A stretch of DNA of 64,000 bases. It comes from CAVXDY01 sp963760715 (lineage in GTDB: Bacteria; Actinomycetota; Thermoleophilia; Miltoncostaeales; Miltoncostaeaceae). A program made the translations under genes and the position numbers. This document shows positions 8,465 through 15,218 of this stretch, one piece after another. Below the pieces are notes generated by a model that saw only the letters and a list, made by a program, of their open reading frames with translations, was not told where the DNA came from and did not search any database. Every line of letters starts with the position of its first letter. The stretch's first letter is position 1. The DNA is taken from assembly GCA_963760715.1 (NCBI GenBank), contig CAVXDY010000002.1:1-64000 (forward strand), written 5' to 3'.

Positions 8465-10211
8465 CTAGGGGACGGCGGACACCACCCGGTCGCGGCCCTC
8501 GTCCTTGGCCCGGTAGAGGGCCCGGTCGGCCAGCCGCAGCAGCTCGTTGACGTTCGTCGCCGTGGTCAGATCGCAGATCCCCACCGAGCAGGTGACCCCC
8601 TCGATGCCCTCGACCGAGATCGCCGCGATCGCCCGGCGCGCGCGCTCGGCGGCCACCAGCCCGCCCTGCGCGCCGACCTCGGGGAGGATCCAGGCGAACT
8701 CCTCGCCGCCGATGCGCGCCACCAGCTCGCCCGCGCGGCGGGTGGCGGCCAGGCGCCGCCCGATCTCGGCCAGGACGGCGTCGCCGCCCAGGTGGCCGTA
8801 GGTGTCGTTGATGCCCTTGAAGTCGTCGATGTCGATGATCGCCAGGGTCAGCAGGTGACCGTGGCGCTGCGCCCGCATGACCTCGCCGTCGAGGCGCTCG
8901 CGGAAGGCCCGGCGGTTGGCCAGCCCGGTGAGCGGGTCGGTGTCGGCCAGGTGGGCCAGCTCGGCGCGCGTCTCGGCGTTGGCCACGGCGATCGCGGTGA
9001 GCTCGGCGAAGGCCTGAAGGCGCCGCTCGTCGCCGGCTCCGAAGGCCGAGGGCAGCTCCGATCCGGCCGTCAGCGCCCCCCACAGGCGGCCGCGGGCCCA
9101 GAGGGGGGCGGCGATGCCGCTGCGCAGGCCGGCCCCCAGCACCTCCTCGGTGGACGGGTCGGAGGGGGCGTCGCGGTAGTCGTCCACCCGCCCCGGCAGG
9201 CCGGTGCGGGCGGTCTCGCCGGTCGCCGTGGCCCCGGTCAGCGCCACCACCGGCGAGATGACGGCTCCCGGCCCGGCCGGGGGGTGCGCCGCCACGCAGG
9301 TGGCCTCCTCGCCCGACTCGAAGCGGTACACGGCGCTGCCCGTGGCGTCGAGCAGCAGGGCCGTCTCCTGGGCCGCCACCCGCGCGATCTCCTCCAGGTC
9401 GCCCTCGCGGGCCACCACGGTGGCCACCCGGCGCAGGGCCGCCTGCTCGGCCTCGCGCTCGATGCGGTCGGTCACGTCGGTGCACGAGACGATCACGTAC
9501 CCCACCCGCCGCTCGGGCCCCGGCTCGGGCAGCAGCCGCGCGCTGTACCAGCGCGGCCCCTCGGGGGCCACCAGGCGGAAGTCGAGCGAGCGCGGCTCGC
9601 CGGACGCGAACACCGCGTGGACCGCCTCCTCCCAGCGGCCGGCCATCTCCTCGCCCAGGCCGAGCGCCCCGACCTGCCGTCCCAGGAAGGCGCCGGCCGT
9701 CCTCCCCGTGACCCGCTCGATCTCGCGGTTGACGAAGGTCACGCGCAGGTCGGAGTCGATGCGGGCGATGAGGTCGGCCGAGTCCTCCACCAGCGCCCGG
9801 AAGGCCGCGTTCTCCCCGCTCAGCCGCAGCTCGGCGTGCTTGCGGGCCGTGATGTCGCTGGCCAGGATCTTCACCCTTGCAATCCCGCCCTCCTCCCCCG
9901 GCCCGCCCCCCTCCCCCGGGTCGCCCTCCGGGCCCGGTGCGGGCACCAAGCCGCAGGTGCAGCCAGCGGACCCCGTCGATGGTGGGCATCTCCAGCTCGA
10001 GGTGGCGCTCGCGGCCGCCCTCCACCGCGGCGGCGAGCTCACGCTCGAGCGGCTCGACCACCTCGGACGGGAGCCCGGCCTCGGTCGAGGTGCGGCCCAG
10101 GAGCGCCTCCACCGGAAGGCCCAGCAGGGCGAGGGCGGCCTCGCTCGCTCCCCGGTGGCGGAAGTCGCCATCGAGCTCCATCACGATCGGGCCGGCGTTC
10201 ACGGCTTTCAT
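8465..10211 (-). pseudogene. PAS-PAS-GAF-GGDEF diguanylate cyclase with a frameshift in its N-terminal part
   Basis: The natural start ATG 10211 gives a PAS-like N-terminus (MKAVNAGPIVMELDGDFRHRG and on to GVRWLHLRL). That frame loses similarity at about 9950, while the neighbouring frame picks up VKILASDITARKHAELRLSG at about 9890 and continues as a second PAS domain, a GAF domain and a GGDEF domain ending at 8465. The switch lies in a run-rich stretch at 9885-9950 with several C5-C6 tracts, so an indel there, real or technical, is the simplest explanation. The cyclase motif is GGEEF. The residues at the I-site position read RAGE, not RxxD, so product inhibition is probably lost. If the frame is really broken, a shorter protein from an internal start could still make c-di-GMP. 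Confidence 0.75.
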
Positions 10212-10244
10212 GCGCGAAAGTCTGACGACGCAGCCGGTTCTGCG

Positions 10245-10766
10245 CTACTCGCCGAAACCTTGCTTGTCGGTCGGCCGGAGGTACGAGGAGCTGGATCCCC
10301 AGCGGCCGGTGCCCTGGCTGTAGCCGGACACGCTCCCGACGAGCCGCCAGAAGTAGGTGAGCACCAGGTCGCCCACCGCGACCGGCGCGCGGACCACCAC
10401 CGAGTAGAGCCCCCACGGGCCCGGGTTGAGCTCCCTCGGCCGCACGGTGCGCCCACGGCCGGGCCCCATCTGGAGCACGACGTAGGTCCCGGTGTCCTTG
10501 CCCTCCACGACCACGGCAGGGTCGGTCACGGCGGCCTTGGCCACGACGGCCTCCCCGCGCTTCCAGTCGCGCACGTAGGGGTAGCTCAGCACGACGCCGA
10601 TCAGGAAGAGCAGCGCCTTCTGCCACCACTGGAAGAGGGACACCGACCCGCCCGTGAAGATCCACAGCAGGATGATGAACGCCCAGATGCCGGTGAACCA
10701 CGCGCCGATCCGCCAGGGCAGGTCCTTGAGGTCCTGTCCCAGCGGGAGCTTGCGGGACCGGGTCAC
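10245..10766 (-). CDS. Small membrane protein, unknown function
   Basis: 173 aa from GTG 10766, overlapping the stop of the upstream 56-aa gene by 4 nt (GTGA). Two hydrophobic segments lie close together (AWFTGIWAFIILLWIFTGG and WWQKALLFLIGVVLSYPYV), followed by a soluble region with beta-rich character (DTGTYVVLQMGPGRGRTVRP) and a polar C-terminus. I do not recognise a family. The coupling with the 56-aa membrane peptide suggests that the two act together in the membrane. Confidence 0.65.
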   Translation of the reverse strand: MTRSRKLPLGQDLKDLPWRIGAWFTGIWAFIILLWIFTGGSVSLFQWWQKALLFLIGVVLSYPYVRDWKRGEAVVAKAAVTDPAVVVEGKDTGTYVVLQMGPGRGRTVRPRELNPGPWGLYSVVVRAPVAVGDLVLTYFWRLVGSVSGYSQGTGRWGSSSSYLRPTDKQGFGE

Positions 10767-10933
10767 TTGCCGGTCGTGACCGTCACGGTCTGCGAGTTGT
10801 CGATCGAGATCCCCCCATCCGAGGAGTAGAGGCAGCCCACGCTGTCGATGCAGATGGCGCCCGCCAGGACGCCGCTGGAGACGAGCAGCACGAGGATAAC
10901 CACGACACCGATGACAACTGCAAGGGTCTTCAT
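10763..10933 (-). CDS. 56-residue exported or membrane peptide
   Basis: ATG 10933 is preceded by AAGAGGACGCTCG, a good ribosome site. The product starts MKTLAVVIGVVVILVLLV, a signal-anchor, and continues with a short Cys-containing segment (ICIDSVGCLYSS) and a Thr/Val-rich tail. The two cysteines could pair outside the membrane. It is translationally coupled to the following 173-aa membrane protein and divergent from the SARP regulator gene, with 178 nt between. Function unknown. Confidence 0.6.
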   Translation of the reverse strand: MKTLAVVIGVVVILVLLVSSGVLAGAICIDSVGCLYSSDGGISIDNSQTVTVTTGK

Positions 10934-11020
10934 CGAGCGTCCTCTTCGCTGCCGGAGTCGGCGTTCCTCCGCGCCGCGGGCGCGGACCCGGAGTCCACAC
11001 GGACGCGGCCCGATCCGCAA

Positions 11021-11065
11021 CCGTGATCGGCCCGTGACCTCGCGCGTGACGGGTGGGGGTGAGGG
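11021..11065. promoter_or_regulatory. Array of GTGA direct repeats upstream of the SARP gene
   Basis: GTGA occurs at 11023, 11034, 11046 and 11059 (steps of 11, 12 and 13), the first three inside CGTGA(T/C) units. Near-helical-turn direct repeats are the usual form of SARP binding sites. They lie in the divergent region between the SARP gene and the 56-aa peptide gene, so they may serve autoregulation or the divergent operon. No clear -10 box was found next to them. Confidence 0.35.
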
Positions 11066-11111
11066 TCACGGCGGATCCACCGGCCCGGTGGACCGTCGAA
11101 GGAGGCGAGAG

Positions 11112-12083
11112 ATGCAGACCCCCTGGCCCGGCGGCGACGGACCGACGCGCGCGGCCGTGGCCGTGTGCCGCGCCTGCGAGCAGCTCCTGGACGGCGTGGA
11201 GCAGGACTGGCCCGGCGGCGACGCCGACGGCGCGCTGGCCCGGCTGCGCGCCCGCATCGACGCGATCCGGCCCCGGACGCCCGAGCCGGCCGCCGGCTCC
11301 TGCGCCGGCACCCCGCGCCTCGAGGTGCGCTGCCTCGGGCCGACCCGCCTCACGGCGGGAGACGCCGTCATCGACCCGCCCCGCCGCTCGCGGCTGGTGC
11401 TCCAGTACCTGCTCGCGCACCGCCCGCGGGCCGTGCCCCGCGACGTGCTGCTGGACGTGTTCTGGCCCGGCTCGTCCCCGGCCGCGGCGCGCAACAGCCT
11501 CAACGTGGCGATCACCCTCCTGCGCCGCGCCTTCCGGCCCACCCACGGCGACTGCCCGATCGTGGTCTACCGGGACGAGGCCTACCGGCTCGACCCGTCC
11601 CTGGAGATCTGGGTCGACCGCGAGGAGATGGAGCGCCTGGCGGCCGAGGGCGCCGCGCGCCGGCGCGCGGGGAACACGCGCGCCGCGGTGGCCTTCTACC
11701 GCGCCGCCCGGGCGCTGTACGGAGGCCCGCTGTTCGAGGACGAGCCCTACGAGGACTGGATCGGCCCCGCGCGCCGCTCCGTCGAGGCGACCCACCTCGA
11801 CGCGCTCGCGGACCTGGGCTCGTGCCTGACGTCGCTGGGCGATCACGAGGGCAGCTCGGACGCCTACCGGGCGGTGCTCGCCGTGGAGCCGTACCGCGAG
11901 GACGTGCACCAGATCCTGATGGAGCGCTACGCCGCCGACGGCCGCCGCTCCCTGGCCCTGCGCCAGTACGACGCCTGCCGCGAGTCGCTGCGGCGCCTGC
12001 TGGACGCCGAGCCGGGACCCGAGCTGTCGGCGGCCCGCGAACGCATCCTCGGAATCGGTAAGTCGCCGGTAATCGCCACATAA
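11112..12083 (+). CDS. SARP-family transcriptional activator (winged helix plus BTAD)
   Basis: 323 aa from ATG 11112, with GGAGG seven nt upstream. After about 70 residues of unclear role comes an OmpR-type winged helix (about residues 72-160: LEVRCLGPTRL..., RSRLVLQYLLAHRPRAVPRDVLLDVFWPG...NSLNVAITLLRRAF), then the bacterial transcriptional activation domain of TPR-like helices (about 170-310: EEMERLAAEGAARRRAG..., EPYREDVHQILMERYAADGRRSLALRQYDACRESLRRLLDAEPGPEL). SARPs bind direct heptamer repeats spaced by one helical turn near the -35 and recruit RNA polymerase. Exactly such repeats occur over the end of this gene and before a second small gene. The likely targets are therefore the two downstream genes. 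Confidence 0.9.
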   Translation: MQTPWPGGDGPTRAAVAVCRACEQLLDGVEQDWPGGDADGALARLRARIDAIRPRTPEPAAGSCAGTPRLEVRCLGPTRLTAGDAVIDPPRRSRLVLQYLLAHRPRAVPRDVLLDVFWPGSSPAAARNSLNVAITLLRRAFRPTHGDCPIVVYRDEAYRLDPSLEIWVDREEMERLAAEGAARRRAGNTRAAVAFYRAARALYGGPLFEDEPYEDWIGPARRSVEATHLDALADLGSCLTSLGDHEGSSDAYRAVLAVEPYREDVHQILMERYAADGRRSLALRQYDACRESLRRLLDAEPGPELSAARERILGIGKSPVIAT

Positions 12084-12107
12084 GGCGCCCGGCTTAGCCT
12101 CGTCTCA
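12056..12107 (+). promoter_or_regulatory. SARP-type promoter P1 (three 11-bp repeats, -10 and TSS)
   Basis: TAA-centred units at 12059, 12070 and 12081 are exactly 11 bp apart (CGGTAAG, CGGTAAT, ACATAAG). TAGCCT at 12095-12100 fits the actinobacterial -10 (TANNNT), and an A at 12107 is seven nt further on. There is no -35 hexamer, as in known SARP promoters. The third unit is the stop codon of the SARP gene itself. The same spacing pattern (11, 11, 14) recurs at 12744-12780. Confidence 0.65.
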
Positions 12108-12167
12108 ACGGTTGCCGGTCACCCCCGGCCGGCAAGCGCAAACCCCCCCAGATCGAAAGGACACGTC

Positions 12168-12656
12168 ATGCCGATCGAGCTTCCCGTCCCCCTCCCGCTC
12201 TTCAACGACTCGGACTTCGAGGCCCGGATCCACGACCCCGTCACCGGTGCCCCCGTCACGGTCATCCGGCGCGAGGACGCCTGGTTCGTGCGCGCCACCT
12301 GGTTCCTCCAGGGTCCGCTGGTGGACTCCATCTCCGGCACCTGGCACCTCGCCGTCGGCCTCGAGTCGATCGGGACCGGTCCCGAGCTGACCAGCCCGGC
12401 CGTCGCCGTCGCCTACACCTCGGGCACCCGCACGGGCGCCCCGGGGAGCCCCGGCCGCCGGATCTCCTACACGGCCGACGTGAACTTCGCCGCGCTCGCG
12501 CCGAACACCGACCCGGCGCCCGCCGAGAGCGTCCCCTACAAGGGCGCGGCCGTCCTCACGTTCCGCGACCCCACCGGCACCCCGGGCCCGTTCGCGGCCG
12601 TCTACGAGCTGCCGATGCTGCAGATCTTCGACTCGCCCGTGCTGCCCAACAACTGA
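12168..12656 (+). CDS. Unknown small protein A of the SARP cassette
   Basis: 162 aa from ATG 12168, preceded by GAAAGGACACGTC as ribosome site. No signal peptide, membrane segment, Cys-rich site or catalytic motif is evident. The sequence alternates short hydrophobic strands with loops and looks all-beta. It shares layout and scattered identities with the protein encoded at 12848: a Pro-rich MxxELPxPLP-type start, a FEARIHDP/VEAVIFDP strand, a Trp-containing strand with (R/S)W(F/Y)L, and a hydrophobic C-terminal strand. It is therefore probably a diverged paralogue. Its promoter carries SARP-type repeats. I cannot assign a function. Confidence 0.7.
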   Translation: MPIELPVPLPLFNDSDFEARIHDPVTGAPVTVIRREDAWFVRATWFLQGPLVDSISGTWHLAVGLESIGTGPELTSPAVAVAYTSGTRTGAPGSPGRRISYTADVNFAALAPNTDPAPAESVPYKGAAVLTFRDPTGTPGPFAAVYELPMLQIFDSPVLPNN

Positions 12657-12673
12657 GCCACACGGGCGGTACC

Positions 12674-12708
12674 AGGACCCGCTCCGGCGCGCGGCCGGAG
12701 CGGGTCCT
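12674..12708 (+). terminator. Strong rho-independent terminator
   Basis: A perfect 15-bp inverted repeat (12674-12688 and 12694-12708, 5-nt loop) is followed by a T-rich stretch (CGTCGTTTCTC). It lies 17 nt after the stop of unknown protein A and separates it from the second SARP-type promoter. Confidence 0.8.
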
Positions 12709-12742
12709 CGTCGTTTCTCGGGGACCGCGTCCGTTTCCGCTT

Positions 12743-12792
12743 CTAAGTCCCTGCTAACGGTCGCCTAAGCGGGGGGTCCTAACCTCGTTTCA
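12743..12792 (+). promoter_or_regulatory. SARP-type promoter P2 (three 11-bp repeats, -10 and TSS)
   Basis: TAA-centred units at 12744, 12755 and 12766 (TCTAAGT, GCTAACG, CCTAAGC) step by 11 bp. The -10 TAACCT starts 14 bp later at 12780, and an A lies at 12792. Spacing is identical to P1 at 12059-12107, and similarity continues beyond the start point (CCTCGT(C/T)TCA, then TTGC.G.TCAC). This conservation outside coding sequence argues for a shared regulator, most simply the SARP encoded at 11112. Confidence 0.65.
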
Positions 12793-12847
12793 CGGCTTGC
12801 GGATCACAAGAGATCAGCAAGCAAATGAACGCGAGAAAGGACATGAG

Positions 12848-13306
12848 ATGAACCCCATGCAACTGCCCGCCCCCTACAACCCCGCCCTGAACTTCGGGGC
12901 GGTGGAGGCCGTCATCTTCGACCCGGGCGACCGGCCGGCCAGCGTCCTCCTGGCGAGCCAGACCTTCGACGTGGAGTGCAGCTGGTACCTCGACAGCAAC
13001 ATCAAGCCCGCCGGCGACTGGCTGGTCCAGGTGGCGTACCAGCAGGTGGGAGGCGCCGCGTCGGGCGTCATGTCCGGCACGCTGGTCTCGATCCTGACCG
13101 GCGGGAAGCCGAACCCGTTCCACACCAACCGGTTCGACTACCTCCAGAGGGTCACCTTCCCTGCCAACACCCTGCCGATCGGCACGGCCATCCAGCAGGC
13201 GTACGAGCTCACGGTGATCCTCTCCGCGCAGACCAGCGGGGTGAACCCGACATCGCTCGGCATCGCCGCGTACTACGACCTGGGCGTCATCCAGGTCATC
13301 GCGTAG
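12848..13306 (+). CDS. Unknown small protein B of the SARP cassette
   Basis: 152 aa from ATG 12848; the preceding GAGAAAGGACATGAG mirrors the ribosome site of protein A (AAAGGACA). No signal peptide or membrane segment is seen; the product looks beta-rich with an acidic to neutral surface. One Cys (ECSWYLDS) is present. Similarity of layout to the product of 12168 (Pro-rich start, VEAVIFDP strand, SWYL strand, YELTVIL strand, hydrophobic end) suggests a distant paralogue. It has its own SARP-type promoter after a strong terminator, so the two genes are separate targets and not one operon. Function unknown. Confidence 0.7.
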   Translation: MNPMQLPAPYNPALNFGAVEAVIFDPGDRPASVLLASQTFDVECSWYLDSNIKPAGDWLVQVAYQQVGGAASGVMSGTLVSILTGGKPNPFHTNRFDYLQRVTFPANTLPIGTAIQQAYELTVILSAQTSGVNPTSLGIAAYYDLGVIQVIA

Positions 13307-13312
13307 GGCCGT

Positions 13313-13549
13313 TCAGGGGCTGGATCGCTGATCCGGTCCGGCGTCGAGCCCCATCCAGGGGCCGCAGTGGGCCCCGGTCTCCAGTTCGTCCGGGGTCCAC
13401 TCACCGGCGCGCTCGGGAAGGAATCGGGCGAGGCCCTCGGCGGCGGCGGAGTTGCCGGAGCGCTCCATCAGGGCGATCAGGCGACGGGTCTTCAGCTCCT
13501 CCTCGTCCGTGAGGTGCTTCCCGGCCCACAGAACGGTGCCCGATTCCAT
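13313..13549 (-). CDS. Hypothetical 78-aa soluble protein
   Basis: ATG 13549 is preceded by GAGGAGGAGTCG, a strong ribosome site. The product is a short, charged, helical-looking protein (DEEELKTRRLIALMERSGNS in its middle) with a Pro/Trp-containing C-terminal part. It is convergent with unknown protein B and divergent from selD. I recognise no family. Confidence 0.55.
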   Translation of the reverse strand: MESGTVLWAGKHLTDEEELKTRRLIALMERSGNSAAAEGLARFLPERAGEWTPDELETGAHCGPWMGLDAGPDQRSSP

Positions 13550-13631
13550 CGACTCCTCCTCGGTCGGCGCGCGGAGATCGGGGGATCCTACCCCTGCGAT
13601 GCGGATGCCTCCCCGCGTTAGCCTTCCCGCC

Positions 13632-14708
13632 GTGTCCACCGCGCCCTCCCGAACCGGGTCCCCGCCGCTGACCTCGATGGCGCGCGGCGCCGGCTGCGGG
13701 TGCAAGCTGGCCCCCGGGCTGCTGGCGGAGGCGCTCGCGCGCATGCCGGGCCTGCCGGACGACCCGGACGTGCTCGTGGGCCACGCCGGCCTGGACGACG
13801 GAGCCGTCTATCGCCTGCGCGACGACCTGGCCCTGGTCGCCTCGGTGGACTTCTTCACGCCGATGGTGGACGAGCCGGAGGTCTTCGGCGCGATCGCCGC
13901 CACCAACGCCCTGAGCGACCTCTACGCGATGGGGGCCACGCCCCTCATGGCGCTGGCCGTGGCCTGCTTCCCGCGCGACGTCGACCCGGCCGTGCTGGGG
14001 GCGGTCATGCGCGGCGGCGCCGAGACGGCCGCCTCCCACGGCTGCCCGGTGCTCGGAGGCCACACGGTGGACGACCCGGAGCCGAAGTACGGCCTCTGCG
14101 TGCTCGGCACGGCCCATCCCGACCGCCTGCTCACCAACGCCGCCGGCCGGCCGGGCGACGTCCTGGTGCTCACCAAGCCGCTGGGGGTGGGGATCGCCAT
14201 CGCCGCGGCGGGCGCGGGCGACGATTCGGGCCTGGCGGACGCCGTGGAGTCGATGCTCCGCTCCAACGGCCCGGCCTCCGAGGCCGCCCTCGCGCACGGC
14301 GTGCGCTGCGCCACCGACGTCACCGGCTTCGGCCTTCTCGGTCACCTGCGCGAGATGGCGGCCGCGAGCGGCCTGGAGGCGGTGATCGACGCCGGCCGGG
14401 CGCCGGCGCTCGCGGGAGCGCTGGAGCGGGCCGCGCGCGGGCACGCCCCCGGCGGGGCCGGGCGCAACCGCGACTTCCTGGCGGCGTGGGTGGACATCGA
14501 CCCCGCCGTGCCCGAGCCGCTGCGCACGCTGCTGGTCGATCCCCAGACCAGCGGCGGCCTGCTGCTGGCGGTGGCGCCCTCGGGCCGCGACGCCCTGCTC
14601 GGCGCCCTGCGGGCGGCCGGCGCCGGCGCGACGGAGGTGGGACTGCTGCGCGACGGTCCCGCCGGGCACATCCGGGTGACCCTCGCGGCTGCCCCTCCGG
14701 CCGGATAG
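13632..14708 (+). CDS. selD: Selenide, water dikinase (selenophosphate synthetase)
   Basis: Makes selenophosphate from selenide and ATP, the selenium donor for selenocysteine and selenouridine. 358 aa from GTG 13632. This start keeps the LT...GAGCGCK N-terminal element, with the catalytic Cys at residue 22 and Lys at 25; it is the Cys form, not Sec. The AIRS-type ATP-binding region is intact: VDFFTPMVDEPEVFGAIAATNALSDLYAMGA, TDVTGFGLLGHL and DPQTSGGLL. No selA, selB or tRNA-Sec lies in the window. The YjbQ gene starts 4 nt after the stop. ATG 13677 would remove part of the N-terminal element and is less likely. Confidence 0.93.
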   Translation: MSTAPSRTGSPPLTSMARGAGCGCKLAPGLLAEALARMPGLPDDPDVLVGHAGLDDGAVYRLRDDLALVASVDFFTPMVDEPEVFGAIAATNALSDLYAMGATPLMALAVACFPRDVDPAVLGAVMRGGAETAASHGCPVLGGHTVDDPEPKYGLCVLGTAHPDRLLTNAAGRPGDVLVLTKPLGVGIAIAAAGAGDDSGLADAVESMLRSNGPASEAALAHGVRCATDVTGFGLLGHLREMAAASGLEAVIDAGRAPALAGALERAARGHAPGGAGRNRDFLAAWVDIDPAVPEPLRTLLVDPQTSGGLLLAVAPSGRDALLGALRAAGAGATEVGLLRDGPAGHIRVTLAAAPPAG

Positions 14709-14712
14709 CGCG

Positions 14713-15168
14713 ATGTGGGTCCAGCGACGGATCGCCCTGCGGCCGCGGGCCCGGGGTGTCCACCTGGTGACCCGCGAGGTGGTGGAGGCCCTGCCCGAGC
14801 TGGGGGACCTGGAGGTCGGGATCGCCCACCTGTTCATCCAGCACACCTCCGCCTCGCTCGCGCTCAACGAGAACGCGAGCCCGGACGTGCGGACCGACCT
14901 GGAGGCGTGGCTCGACCACGCCGTGCCCGACGGGACGCCGTACTTCCGCCACACCCTCGAGGGGCCCGACGACATGCCCGCCCACGTGAAGGCGGTGGTG
15001 GTGGGCGAATCGCTGACCCTGCCGGTCGCCCGGGGGCGACTGGAGCTCGGCGTCTGGCAGGGCGTGTACCTGTGCGAGCACCGCGACTCGGGCGGGTCGC
15101 GCTCGATCGTTGCCACCCTCTGGGGGGAGGGCCCCTCCGACGGGACCGGGGCGGCCTCACCGCACTAG
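14713..15168 (+). CDS. YjbQ/UPF0047 family protein (secondary thiamine-phosphate synthase-like)
   Basis: 151 aa from ATG 14713, immediately after selD. It carries the family core HLFIQHTSASLALNENASPDVRTDLE, then FRHTLEGPDDMPAHVKA and LGVWQGVYLCEHRD, the His/Glu positions of the trimeric YjbQ fold. Members complement thiamine-phosphate synthase mutants weakly, so the name reflects a side activity and the cellular role is unclear. Length is normal for the family (130-150 aa). Overlap-free tight spacing suggests co-transcription with selD. Confidence 0.88.
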   Translation: MWVQRRIALRPRARGVHLVTREVVEALPELGDLEVGIAHLFIQHTSASLALNENASPDVRTDLEAWLDHAVPDGTPYFRHTLEGPDDMPAHVKAVVVGESLTLPVARGRLELGVWQGVYLCEHRDSGGSRSIVATLWGEGPSDGTGAASPH

Positions 15169-15218
15169 ACTCGACCGACACCCCGGCACCGGAGGCCGCC
15201 GTCACCACGCAGCGCGAG

